From Mixophyes australis (lineage: Eukaryota > Chordata > Amphibia > Anura > Limnodynastidae): a stretch of 64,000 bases of DNA. Positions 22,391 through 33,960 of the stretch are shown one piece after another (positions within the stretch are counted from its first letter, which is position 1; every line of letters begins with the position of its first letter). Below the pieces are notes generated by a model. That model searched no databases, was not told where the DNA came from, and saw nothing but the letters and a program-made list of their open reading frames with translations. Location of the stretch: positions 298,125,565 to 298,189,564 of the forward strand of contig JAVHZZ010000003.1 of assembly GCA_036250195.1 (NCBI GenBank), read 5' to 3'. The position numbers were made by a program, and so were the translations under genes.

Positions 22391-24419
22391 GCACATTTTT
22401 TGTGATTAGCAACATTTCGGCTAGCGACCGATATAGTTTTGCACACACACATATATATATATATATATAATTTATTTATTTTTTATTATCTCTGGAGCAT
22501 GAGGGGGTTATATATTTTCTGTTTAAATTTTTCGGTATGAACAATTAAGGGAAAAGTAAATTTTTCGGTTTTAAACTTGCTTCCTGCTGCAGCTCAGTTA
22601 AATATAGTCCCACTCCATTACATACAGCTGAAGCTCCTCCACATCTTTAGCAGATGGGTTCTAATGTAGGTAAAAAATACAAAGCTGATAATGCAGTCAT
22701 CCAGGCTACTGTCACATCACTCTTACTGGTCCTCCCCCTATGTATGAGGCTGCACAGGCCCTATAAATAAAGCCACTTTGTGCTGTGATAGAAAAACATT
22801 ACTGACATGGCAGCCTGCAGCAGAGTTGTATGAGACTATAAACACCACAGTTACGTAGTAAATAACAGCTTTTGATGTTTAATGCCATGTTCTGGGTTTA
22901 CTTACTCTATGGGATAATGTATGCAACTATACTTGTATTAAAACAAATTAAGTTCTATAACATTTTCTAGTAAAAGTTAGTGATACACATTCATTGTTTA
23001 CCTTGCCTTCCCCAGAAACCCTGAGTCTCCTCCATGAATTCTGCTATCAGTGTTACTGGGGTGTGATAATTCTTTTAAAATACCCCACTCCAATCCCCCC
23101 CCCAGTTGTTGTATCAGAATTGGGAATGGCCAGCTCAGAAACTGTCCAATAGTGACAGAATGCAGGCAAACCTTATACCCAACTCCTTGAATTTCCACAA
23201 CCCCTTGAAACTGTCCTGCTTATATTTCCATGTACCAGGCAAACTTAACAAATAACAACCACCACCATATTTAGTTTTTCTACTGGCCTTTGTAAACATT
23301 TTTGGGGGGTTCTGCCCCCTATTAATTTCAGAGAAAAGCATAAAGGTTATGTGTAAGTGGAGTCCTTTTGTGTTCTGGCTTTTAGTTTTTTGTGTCCTTG
23401 AATATGATTCATTTTAACTTATTCAGATCAATAATGCTAGAAAGGGATTTTAAATTCCCTCAATCCATATATAGCCATTGGGTTTGAAATGTGTCATGAA
23501 CACCTGTGGTGGTCGATTTTTCCCTGAGTTGGAGTGAGAGTGTATCACCAACCAAAGGCAGAGAGATGATGTTCCCTAATCAAAAGAACAGCCCAAGAAT
23601 CATGCTTTTGAATGAAAACTTTTATTTGGGGAAGAAAGGTGTGGCATAGGAATGGAAGGGAATTTAAGGTAGGACCAAGTTGTTAAAAAGTGACTTACCT
23701 GTGTACAATTAATGATCAACTACCAATCTTAATTGTCTCTGAAACAATTTTGCTGACAATCTGTAGTGATTTATCTAATTCATCAAGTTTCGATAAATTC
23801 AAATTACAGTATGCACTGGTTTGTGATTATCTGCTGAGGTTGTCAATCCCCTGTAATTGGAGTTTGGTGTTAATGATCCAACACTGATTCACTTAAGTTT
23901 ACTGATGACAAAGGCGGAAATTGCTGTTCACTTGGCCACAACTTTATTCAACATTCTTCTAGGCAAAATGATGTATGCCTAGAATAATGTTGAACAGTGC
24001 AGTGTTTTGTTGAATGTGCTGGCCTGAGATGGATGGTGCAGTGCTTTTGTAAAGTCCCGATCCCTAACTTCTCTTTGCTCCCTGTAGTGCTGAAGTGAGC
24101 AGTGTGCACACAGTCATTTTCTCTTCCTGTTTGGCCATTTGCAGCTGTCATCTTTGCTTTAGCTCGACTCTGCTCTCATTAATCACTAATGTCTGCATTT
24201 TCCCCCTAGCCCAAGCAATTCTGCTTGTGTTTTTCTTTTTCCTGATTTCTGATCCTCCATCACTCCCATTCTTAAAATCTCATTGAGTTTTTTTTTGGTT
24301 TTTTTTTGTAAATCACCCCATTTTTTTGTTTTTGTTTTTATCCCAAATTGCTCCTCAAGTATGTCACCTATTTTTGTCCACTTTCACTTTTGTCCCCTTC
24401 CCTCCCTGTCTCTAACCTA
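22391..24419. other. Intergenic, no gene recognised
   Basis: AT-rich sequence with a short (AT)n run at 22448-22470 and a tight hairpin at 23947-23994. Short open frames here lack any resemblance to known proteins. Confidence 0.65.
23947..23994. other. Short near-perfect hairpin
   Basis: A 19-bp inverted repeat (TTCAACATTCTTCTAGGCA and TGCCTAGAATAATGTTGAA, one mismatch) around a 10-nt loop. It could be the core of a decayed MITE or a foldable transcript segment. Nothing around it shows function. Confidence 0.7.
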
Positions 24420-25390
24420 TTATGTCTCTACCAACAGAAAGTTGCATCAAGATTTAGTCCTTGGTAGGTCAGCTACAGTCAACAACATATTAAAACAAAT
24501 AGGCCTTTGCCTTCTAGGAATGTTTTCTACCACAATAGGACATAAGGTGGCACATGTTCAGTTAGGCACACTGGGTGCGTTTTGCAAACAAACCTCTGGA
24601 ACAAGTCATCTTATTAACAAAAACCACCATGGAGTCCTTCAACTGGCAGCAAGATCCAAAGCTGGAGTGTCTCTTTTAGGACCAGAATGAACAGCATTCA
24701 TGGCAGACTCCAGTGCCACAGGCTCCTGTGCTCATCTATCAAGAGTGACACAAGGTGCATGATCACACATGCAAATGTTTTGGAAGTGTGGGCAGATTGG
24801 AATGCAATCCGGCATTTTCATCATTTTATACAAGACCATACCCAGGATTTTTTCGGTCAACAAGACTAGTTGCTTTCATAAATTATCAATTATAAATGAT
24901 CATAGGAGCCTTCCATACTACCAACTATGATGTCTGTAGTATTGAAAGCCATATCCTGGGCAATGAATAATGAGATCTTTCTCTGTGCTTCATGTAGCGG
25001 TCAAGCAGGATCTAGCCGATTATCTAGGTCAAAGATTCATCCAGGAGAATGGATTCAGGAAATCTTTCAACAGCTGACAAGAAATTCTTGTCTTCCTCAA
25101 ACATATCTAATGGCACCAAGGCAAAAAATCATAGTAGCACAATTTTTCTTAAAACATTCCAGGAACAGAGGGGATAGATATCCTGTACATTCAACTAAGG
25201 TATGTCTTCCTGCCTTTTCCTTTAATTGCTCATACTCTAAAGAAGATCAAGAAAAGAAAAGTCAGCGGTCATAACGATTCTGCCATCCTGGCCAGGTCGT
25301 CCATGGTTTCCAGTAGCTTGGGATATGCTATTCTAGAACAACCATGTCCTCTATTTCTTCAACCAGATTTCCGACACCAAGGCCCAATTC
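24420..25390 (+). pseudogene. DIRS RT/RNase H fragment
   Basis: Recognisable pieces in shifting frames include NVLEVWADWNAIRHFHHFIQ (24750-24810), DLADYLG (about 25010), RSKIHPGEW with IFQQLTRNSCLPQ (25020-25110) and a WPGRPW-like block (about 25290-25310). In intact DIRS proteins these correspond to RNase H text ending in ADFLSR-like and PFWPRRPWF-like motifs. Stops and frameshifts are numerous, so it is inactive. Confidence 0.8.
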
Positions 25391-25399
25391 TTCATCCAA

Positions 25400-26170
25400 G
25401 TCTATGACTAACTTTGATGGCAAGAAGATTGAGTGGTCAGTGATGAGACATGAGGGAATTTCTGACAAAGTGATTGACATACTGTACTTCTGCAGACAAG
25501 GAAAAATAAACTTTTTACATATTCTATAGTAGAAAAGTTATCATGTGGTGTAAATCTAAACTAGATCCAGTCTTGGCTAATATTTCTCTTGTTCTGGACT
25601 TTCTTCATGAAAGCCTTAGCAAAGGTCTATCTCCCTCAACCTTGAAGTTCAGGTACCTGCACTTGGTGCATTATTAGAGATTATATTATCTGGGTTTTTT
25701 TTTTGTATTTTTTCAAGCAGTGTAGACAATTCATCCTCTTCTCCAGTCTTCATTGCACTCTGGATTGTCTATTTAATTTTGGACATTTTAGTGTCAGATC
25801 CCTTTGTCTTGAGTATCTTGCGCTTAAAGTAGTTTTTCTGACGACAATTATTTCTGCTTGTAGAACTGAAAACAACATGCTTTTTTGTGCAAACAGCCCT
25901 TTTTGTATGTATAAATGGATAAAGTGATACTCGGGAGCTTATCCATCCTTCTTGCTTAAAAATGTAACCACTTTCCATATTAATCAACAGATCTTCCATC
26001 TTTCTGTCTCAAACTGACTGACAGAGAAAGGAAATTACACACATTTGACTTAGAGCAATCTCTGTGTATTTTTGCTATCTCTCATTTATAATTATTCTGG
26101 GCCGGCCCAAATGCCCAATATTTTTTTATCAGCACAGCTAGAGTTGCTGAGAGAGTGATTTGCGGAGAAA
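25400..26170 (+). pseudogene. DIRS tyrosine recombinase fragment
   Basis: Broken reading frames show GISDKVIDILYF (25460-25495), LDPVLANISLVLDFLHESLS (about 25565-25622), LEYLALKVVFLTTIISACR (25808-25865) and a VTTFHINQQIF segment (about 25967-25999). DIRS recombinases have matching text, including a LALK...ITSARR-type block near the first catalytic Arg. Catalytic residues further on cannot be traced reliably. Confidence 0.72.
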
Positions 26171-26180
26171 CATTTGACAG

Positions 26181-26832
26181 GAGCTACAGTGATGAATTAT
26201 GGTAATTATGTCATGGAAGGTGAGAGAAAGACCATATTAACTTGGGTTATCTGTGGACAAAAGAAATGTGTGCCTATGCAGTATTTTCCAATGCCATTAA
26301 CTAAACCTCAGTTGTTGGAATTTATGGTGACTTACAAAGATTGTATGAAAATGTGTGGTCCATATAAGTGTTCGCTTTTAATAATGAGCAAAATTGACTA
26401 ATCTCAACCACAGGATAGGACTTCATTTATCTCTCAGCCCACCATAGCTATTGTAGCAATGTTAACATACCACAGTCCCCATGTGCCTCAGAACATGAGT
26501 CTGCAAGAGTGGTGGCTAAGTGATATTTTATTTAAAGAGCTCATTCTACTTTGGCAATGGGACCAGTTATGATGCCCCATACTTAAAATAGAGGTTTTAT
26601 ACATATTTGTAATGCAGAGTCTATAAATGGTTTAACATATTTGTACTTGCATGTAAAAAATTTAAAAAAAGTGACTTGTTATACTAGTGTGTGCTAAATG
26701 TACATAAAAGACAGATATACAATCAGCGATGACTCACAGGATCATCCTTTTAATAGTACAATGTGACTTGTTGGTGATTCTAGATGACCAAAAATAAACA
26801 ATGATATAACTTTTATATTAGAGGGAATTGTA
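26181..26832. other. Intergenic, no gene recognised
   Basis: AT-rich sequence. An open frame at 26174-26401 has no family resemblance that I can see and may be part of the DIRS 3' region. Confidence 0.6.
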
Positions 26833-27266
26833 TAGCTCGGTACACACTACAGAAAATTTCTACCGATGCAATATTGTTAAAACCTTTACCAACGACTGGG
26901 GGGGGGAAAAAAAGCATGCTGATTCATGTGTACACACTAAACATATTTTACAATATTTATCTCCAGATTTGCTCTTCATCTGTCATAACAATCGGCTGAA
27001 AAGATTGTGAACCTGCACACTCCATAGAGATTGAACACTGCTGGTCGTGAGTGCATACATACTGCAGGATTGTAACAACATCATTCCATCATTGAATGAG
27101 ATTTTTAGTTCAGTTTAAAAATCAAATGAAACGATACAATGTGTTTTGGAATGATAATTGTTCATCGTTGGAGCATACGCACTAATATGATATCGGGCTA
27201 AACGGTTGTTTATAGTGTGATTTGACGGAAAATCGGATGAAAAATCTGTAGTGTGTACCCAGCCTA
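26833..27266. mobile_element. MITE with TAGGCTGGGTACACAC ends
   Basis: The left end reads TAGCTCGGTACACACTACAG and the right end, reversed, TAGGCTGGGTACACACTACA. That gives about 20 bp of inverted repeat around 430 bp of non-coding AT-rich DNA. No target duplication is clear, so the superfamily is open. Confidence 0.75.
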
Positions 27267-27819
27267 AATCTAGGGGAGGCATCTGAAGTGGTGAAAGAAT
27301 TAATCACACCTATTAATATGTACTGCTTGGCTGTGTGAGTCTTTTAGGAATGGGTCTGGGGGAAATTACAGTAGACTTGAAACTGTAATTGAGATTATGG
27401 TCATATTCCATTTGAATCTTGATATACTATTGTTGTTGGGATTTTTTCCCCAGCAGTATTCTAGCAGTTTTCAATTGGAAGCGCTAGTCTCATCATACTT
27501 ACTTTGGTTGTGTGTTTGTTTTGCCTAGTCCTGTCATACCAATGCTGTTTAATTGAGGTGGCCAATCTCTTCACCAGCCTCTGGATGCTAGACCACTGTA
27601 TCTTCAGTACATTGAATTCAGTTCCCAATCATTTTAAATACTTCGTCACTTTCTCACTGTTTTATGATTGCTAATGCTCAACTAGGTTGACCAAAACATC
27701 ACACAGCACTATTAAAGGATTGGCTGTATATGAAAACGTTTGAGAGTGCCTTCTCTCTTCACCTGTGCTATACTTTGAAAGAAAGAAGCACCCAGGTGGT
27801 TTTGAGGGGAACACACCAT
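27267..27819. other. Intergenic, nothing recognised
   Basis: AT-rich sequence without recognisable gene or repeat. Confidence 0.65.
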
Positions 27820-28019
27820 GGGGTAGATTCAACTGGTCGTTTTTTTTTTTGGTTTTTTTGCTGATGCTATAGTACAAAGTAACATTTAGTTTTGCTTGCA
27901 TCTTTATGGGGCACGAGTAACGAGCACCATTACTTATGTCAAGAAAATATACCCGCAGGGTGTTTTGCGTCCGTTTCAGAGGCACCTCATGCGGATATTT
28001 AGGGAATCGAATCTGCCCC
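27820..28019. mobile_element. Probable MITE with GGGGTAGATTCAA ends
   Basis: 200 bp opening GGGGTAGATTCAA and closing TCGAATCTGCCCC, a 13-bp inverted repeat with two differences. It resembles in style the GGGGTAGTTCAATT element at 57579. The flanks CAT and TAT do not give a clear target duplication. Confidence 0.6.
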
Positions 28020-28026
28020 TATATGG

Positions 28027-28078
28027 TGTGTATGTATGTATGTATGTATGTATGTATGTGTGTATATGTATGTATACA
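28027..28078. repeat. (GTAT)n microsatellite
   Basis: About 50 bp of TGTA/GTAT units with a few changes. Confidence 0.92.
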
Positions 28079-28246
28079 TATATATATAATTTTGTATATC
28101 AAGTGGTAGATTTAAATACTTGAGTCTATGCAGCAGCTGTGCTTAAATGATTAAGTAAAGTATGCCGCTTTCCTTGATTTGTTTGTTTTCCCTTTTTAAA
28201 GGTTATGGTTTTCTGCATTGACCTTTTAGGACGGAATTGTGCATGT

Positions 28247-28275
28247 ACACACACACACACACACACACACACAAA
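28247..28275. repeat. (CA)n microsatellite
   Basis: About 14 CA units. The sequence between here and 28684 shows nothing else. Confidence 0.95.
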
Positions 28276-28684
28276 TATTTATTTATTATTGGTTTGTGTT
28301 TTTTTTAGTCTACTTCCCTAACAAGTAAGAACTTATTCAATAATTAAAGTGACATGCAAGTTTGATTGTATGTTCAGGAATTACTCTGCCCATGACACCC
28401 TTCTCCTTTGTCATCTTCGAGTTGATTCTGTGAGACTTGAATATAAACTCCATGGGTATAATTACAAATTCAACTTGTTAGAGATCAGAATATATGAAAT
28501 CTGTTTTAGTGGAGGAATTTTTTTTCTATGCATAATATGATGTTTATTAAGCTACTTGAAAAAGCAAAGGAGTTACGGTCACGATGGCTGTAAAGAAATG
28601 CACCTTTGTAAGACCATGCACACGTCTGCAGAATTTTGGATAACACAAAACACACTACATGCAGCTCCACAAATAGATTAAAAC

Positions 28685-29008
28685 CATACTTGCCAACTCT
28701 CGGAAACAAGTTTCCGGGAGAGGGGGCGTGACTGGAGGGTGGGAGGGGGCGGGACGAGGCCAAACGTGTCATTTTGGTCCCGCCCCCCCGCGAAAGCGTA
28801 ATTTACGTCGCGGGGGCGGGGCCAAAATGACGCGATTGGCCTCGTCCTGCCCCCTCCCGCCCTCCAAAATGGCGTCAATCACCGAGAATCGGGTCATTTG
28901 ACGCGATTCTCGGTGAAATCCAGGATGCGGGAGAAATGCCAATGAGCCCGGGAGACTGAACCGAATTTCGGGAGTCTCCCGGACATTCCGGGAGAGTTGG
29001 CAAGTATG
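28685..29008. mobile_element. GC-rich hAT MITE, copy 1
   Basis: 324 bp with inverted ends CATACTTGCCAACTCTC and GAGAGTTGGCAAGTATG. It is flanked by perfect 8-bp duplications ATTAAAAC (28677-28684 and 29009-29016). It is far more GC-rich than its surroundings and contains internal inverted blocks (for example GAGAATCGGGTCA and GCGATTCTCGGTG). Non-coding; the 8-bp duplication points to hAT. Same family as 61396-61685. Confidence 0.9.
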
Positions 29009-29016
29009 ATTAAAAC

Positions 29017-31194
29017 TAACATATATATGCAGGAGTGGTAGTTTTTGAAGTGCTATATGCATAAAGAACAATTGAAGATGGCTAAAGTAGACCATTTAAT
29101 ATAAGGGAAATATGGAGTCTCTTAGAACTTAAAGTGCAACTATCAGCTGCAGGTACAAATCTGTGTGTAACAACAAGCCCCCTTAAGGTATGTGCACACA
29201 GGTTTTAAACAATACTGTTAAATTTGTTTGCAGTTGAAACACTGAACACACTATACTTTAGTCTACTTTTAGATGCAGAGACCTTCACAATTCTATGTGC
29301 TGCGAATGCAGGTAAAACATCCATGTGTATGATTCCATATAGGAAAAGGTAAAGTTTTTACCTATGTTTGCAGTGTTGAATATTGCTGAAATCTGTCATA
29401 TTTTCTAGGCATACTAGACTGGTAATAAAAACTCCACCATTGACTTCATGCCTCAACCTCTTCTATTGGTCTAAGGGGTCATTTCAGTTATCCACGAGGT
29501 GCTGTAGCAGCATCATGCAGAAAAACCGCGATTACAGTAATGAAAACATTGTTTATTTTTGCTCACACCTGTATGAGGTGTGAGAAAATAAAGTAATGAG
29601 GATTACCGAAACATTACATGGAAACCATAACACATGATACTACTACAGAACTCAGACTAATTGAATTAGCCCCTAAGCGTTGGAATTTATGTATTTACAA
29701 ATAGTGAGCAAGATTCCAAAAGTGAGTCCAGGGAAGTGGTACTATGATGTCACTGAAACAGAGCTTTTGTCATTGGACAAATTCAGTCAGAGAAACTGGT
29801 GGGTTGCTGCAACACCAAACACAAGGGATCTGATTCATTAAGGAACGTAAATGCGTTAAATTACACTGCACATGTTCAGAAACAAACTATATGCCAGTGA
29901 ACGCAAGAACAGCCAAATCATCTTCGAACACAAAGGACACTTCCGGCAGTAACCACATACACTAACCACCAGAATGGAAATTCACTTTGTATACAATTCA
30001 TCAAAATGGGCTCTGGCGTAAACTGGTTGTAGGGAATACCGAGATGTCTAATGGCAGCCCTGACTAGTACCATGCATATAAAACACAATGAAAAAAATAA
30101 ACATAATGCCTACATTGTGTCTAACTATTCCCTTTTTACAGCCTGAAGGGCTCTCTCTCTATGAATATGGTTTTGAATACATCTCCTTGTTTTAGTGTGG
30201 AGGACAGGCGACTCCTTCTCTGTTCCCTTTTCCCCCAATTGTGGATGTGTGCCCTTTTGTATTTTCAATATTTCCCCATTGTCAAATCTGTTCTCTACCT
30301 TGTCTTCTTTATCTTCTTGGTCAAAGGCTACACCTACCCATTTTTTTCAATATGCCTCACGTCTGCTCACTGCTTCCGTGCCTCATCTCTGCCCATCTTT
30401 GTCTATCCTGCCCATTGCTTCATAAATGCCCCTTTATTTTATTCACTTTTTTTTAGCTCTTTTTCTCCCAACTGTCGTCTTCCCCCAAATGTTTCCCAAT
30501 GTCCTTCTGCTTTTCCTGTATACTCTGTCTTTGTTATCCTAGTCTTTGCTAACCTCCCATGGCTGATGTATTGTGACTGTAGGATTGTGCAGGTATTTAA
30601 GATACAGGGCTTTAACAGCTGTCTTTTGGCTACACTGGTAGTGTTGACTATATTGTGATTACAGGAATACTTGTTTCTAAAACCTGATAGAGACATGATG
30701 CATGTCTCTGTAATGATATGGTATTTTACCTCTATAGAAATAAAGAATGACTAAATTCCAGAGTTTACACACATTTAAATTGGCAAGCCATTTTACTGTC
30801 CCAAGGTTGAACTTCTAAATCTCTGCATTTGGGTAATTGTCTTAAACTCTCAAGTAAAACCAATTTGCTAAAACTAATTTAAATGTAAATCTAAAACACT
30901 TTTAGACACATGCAGATAGATACAGGTTACTTATGAGAGTTGGAGAAATTCCATCCAATACCACTAGATGGTGACACTACACCAAGACTTATAGTTCATG
31001 TTGCATTTACACTTTCAGTGCTAGCAGTATTAATATTGTGTGTGTGTTCATACTTGTGGAATTTGCAATAACCAATCATTGTTCCTGTTGTGTGTATTAT
31101 ACAAATTTTAAAGCATTATAAAAAAAACTGACTTTTGTCACATAGTGGAACTCTGTCTGATAATGGACTGGTGTTTAAGTGACATTATGCCGAA
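29017..31194. other. Intergenic, mostly unassigned
   Basis: AT-rich DNA with a pyrimidine-rich stretch at about 30180-30540 that keeps several frames open by chance. A fragment of the CTGATTCATTAAGG repeat family lies at 29829-29960. No gene was recognised. Confidence 0.6.
29829..29960 (+). mobile_element. Fragment of CTGATTCATTAAGG repeat family
   Basis: It opens CTGATTCATTAAGGAACG and continues GTTCAGAAACAAACTATATG, matching the element at 42895 (CCAGAAACGAACTATATATC). The other end is absent, so this is a truncated copy. Confidence 0.7.
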
Positions 31195-31640
31195 TACAAG
31201 AGACGTGCGCTGACCCCCGTGTTTTGGATGTGGCTTTGGCTCTAAAACGCATTCGTGTCTTGGTTTCGTAACTGGTTTTGCCAAAAAAAAAACATGAAAG
31301 GTTGTAGTTTTGTATCTAGATTTAATTAAAAATTGTGAAAAATAGGTAAAATAATGTCATTTTGCGCTGTTTTTGTTCTTTTATTACTATTCAAGGCATT
31401 AACATTCTTCAGTCATTTCAAAGCTATTTTCTAATGATCCCTTTACAACTGTCCCAATTTTTACCAATTTTGGCCAAAGTCTGCAGCGAGCTGTCCTAAA
31501 TTTTGTAACTTTGCCATTGTTGTATTTGCTTTCTCCGATTCAATTAAAAAAAATAATTAAACTGCATAATGTTTATCTTTTCATTGCACCTAAACCTCTT
31601 TCGCATGTTCAGACTTACTATTACTGTAATTGAATAATTA
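31195..31640. repeat. Probable old interspersed repeat
   Basis: Text such as GTGTTTTGGATGTGGCTTTG and GTTTCGTAACTGGTTTTGCC matches a common style of frog interspersed repeat. Ends are not defined and nothing is encoded. Confidence 0.4.
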
Positions 31641-32450
31641 AATAACCACACAGACATCAATGTAAATTTGGCAAAAGGTCACAATTTTTATTTAAACAAA
31701 AATGGTGGCGGAGAGAGCAATGTGAGTCAGATATTTACTAATAGAAAAACCAAACAGTGGAAGGTCATACTGACATTGCACCACTGGTCCCAGGATATAA
31801 TCCTTTACGATTGGCTGGCGCTATATCTGGCGTCGGAGTGCCTACACCCCTTCTGGACTCACAATGAAGTCAATTGCATTGTCGAGATGTTTTGGGCAAC
31901 CAAATCTAAATCAATGTATTATACTTGTGTGGAAAATGCAAATATTGGCCTAACTGTTGAACTGTCTGTATTACATATTTCTTACACTTCACTAATAGAA
32001 CATATGAATATTTATATACATTACATATTTATATACATGAGTCTTGGGGACCACCTACGTTGCAAGTCTCGGGTAGTTCCTTTTCCCCTGGGGTTGGAAG
32101 AAGCTTCCCCTGTGGGACTGATACTTCAGCCCTCCCCATAAATATGAGTCCCCTGGTATGATTCCATGGGCAGCATTATGGAACAGATCTACCTTACTCG
32201 TAGCATATAAATAAAACAAGGTGTGAAAGCTCCACTTGTAGCTAATAATGAATGTTCTGCCCTTCGAGAAGTGCATAGTACTAGTCTTTGAAGTTTTTGG
32301 TATGGGTGCAGCTGACTATAGCTTCACTGTCTAAGATGGATGCCCTGTAACATTTAAAATGTATGGTGCGCGTAGTCTTTGAAGCTTTGTACTATGGGTG
32401 CAGGCCACCTTTGTCTATCTGAATCAACATTAATATAGCAGCAAGGTATT
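31641..32450. other. Intergenic with partial internal duplication
   Basis: Two loosely repeated blocks (GTCTTTGAAG...ATGGGTGCAG at about 32284 and 32373; GAAAGCTCCA at 32227 and 32453) suggest a decayed tandem unit. The 157-codon open frame at 31668-32141 has no family resemblance. Confidence 0.5.
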
Positions 32451-32459
32451 TGAAAGCTC

Positions 32460-32900
32460 CAACCTTGGCTATCAATGAATGCTTAAATAATGTGTAATGT
32501 TGCTAAAGGTGGGGGCTATTATTGTAATACGGAGGCTATTCATGTAATGTTGGTGTTGGTGGTTATTAATACAATGCTTGGTTTACTAATAAATATGAGG
32601 CTATCAATGTAATATAGCAGCAGGTAGGGACTAAATTTGGCTGCTACTGATGTTGAGGTTGGTTTTGGGAAAAGAGAACTAGTGTTCTTTTGGTGCTAAA
32701 CTTTCAAAGTGGTGTATAGCAAATGTATTCCAATCAGGGCCTTGCCTTTGCAGGATGCATTCAACCAAGCTGCAACAGAGACACAAGCAGCAGGTAGTCG
32801 AAGCTACATGAACATGTAGGAGAGAGCAGCTCAGTCTGCTGACTATCCTGAGTTCTTTGGAGATCACAGTCATGATGCTCTGCTAATCCACCCATAGCAG
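32460..32900 (+). mobile_element. Relic sharing hAT-internal sequence, + orientation
   Basis: Repeated CTATTAATGTAATGTTGG-like text (32510-32620) and GAACATGTAGGAGAGAGCAG (about 32810) match the internal parts of the large hAT elements at 40378 and 44418 (GAACAGGTAGGAGAGAGCAG). No ends or duplications were found. Confidence 0.5.
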
Positions 32901-33450
32901 CAGCTCTTACCCTTCTTTAGTGTCTGGTGGAGGAGTTATCAGCCGACTACACTGCCCTGCACTACATAGGATCAGCTCCCACTACTGCTGTATAATGTGA
33001 ACAATCTGTGCAGAATGCTGTGAGTGACATCACTGGGAGTTCATTCCCTTTTTACTTTACATTGAACTGCTTAGTGCAACCAATCCTAGACTGTGCCCTG
33101 CATTGTGTACAGTTCAGTGTTTTATACATGTTTGTTCCGGATGGAACATGTTTATATTAATTTATGTGTGCTTATTAATAGAATAAATCCAAGTTTTAGG
33201 TACACACCTCTTGCGCTCTGAACCTTACTCTGTTTTCTATGAAGACTAGAAGCCTATTCCTGCAGATGCTGCACCAGGTAGGAGCCTATTGGGGGAGGGG
33301 GTTGGCTTGAGGAACACATGAAAATGAAAGAATGGTGGATGAACATATATGACAAGGGGAGAGTAAGGAATTGCTTGTGTTATATATGCCCTCCACTCTC
33401 TCCCCTCCTCCCATTTTTCCCATCATTCTATCCATATTAAATATGAGGGG

Positions 33451-33960
33451 GCAGGGCCACCATCAGAAATTGTGGGGCTCAGTACAGATGAAACCACCAT
33501 CCCCCCCATATCTTGTTATGAGTAGATGCTGCCTCCCACCAGCAGCGCTTAGTCCGTTACAAGCAATAGACCAATCTCAAACCCTGTGTTATGCTCTCCT
33601 ACCTGTTCTTTCAAGTTACTGCCTAGTGTTGCTGCTCTCTATACCACTCTTACATTAGTTTACTTACCATAGGACTTCTTCTCTACTCTCAACTTCTTCG
33701 GCGGACTCCTCCAGGTTCCCTCCGCTGACAGCTTCGCAGATGTAACCCGATGATGTCACAGGGCTGTCACAGTCAGTTTAAGAGGGCAGTGTACTGTGCA
33801 TAATCTTTGCCTCCAGCCAACCCTCAGTGATTGGAGCTGTGTCCTGTTCATTTGTTTGTGTGAGGTGAAGGCAGGGCTCCATGTGACCGGGATAATGTCC
33901 TACTGTGATTAGGGGAATGGATAGAGGCTGAAAACCACAGTCTGTGAAAGGGTCCCCCAA
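33451..33960 (-). mobile_element. Truncated hAT-like element with one end
   Basis: It opens CAGGGCCACCATCAGAAATT, a hAT-like terminus. About 140 bp inside it carries GCTCTCCTACCTGTTCTTT, the reverse of the block shared by the larger elements. The right terminus could not be found. Confidence 0.5.

Larger units (their letters stand above)
24420..26180 (+). mobile_element. Decayed DIRS retrotransposon, + strand
   Basis: Fragments of RT/RNase H and tyrosine-recombinase reading frames follow one another in DIRS order, broken by many stops and shifts. DIRS elements use a tyrosine recombinase instead of a DDE integrase and are common in frogs. The upstream gag and most RT are missing, and no terminal repeats were identified. 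The relic sits alone in the STRN3-PPP1R14C interval. Confidence 0.82.

Noticed and set aside
28678..29095. Minus-strand open frames in the GC-rich MITE
   Set aside because: They arise from GC-rich palindromic sequence with defined transposon ends and duplications.
30161..30658. 165-codon open frame, one of the longest in the window
   Set aside because: It lies in a C/T-rich stretch where overlapping frames are also open. The protein is low-complexity hydrophobic text with no family resemblance or splice context.
30961..30976. CCACTAGATGGTGACA as a second CTCF site
   Set aside because: It departs from the core at the central GGC (GGT here), so it is too weak to list.
31668..32141. 157-codon open frame
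   Set aside because: No recognisable domain, AT-rich codon choice like the surrounding DNA, and repeat-like sequence around it.
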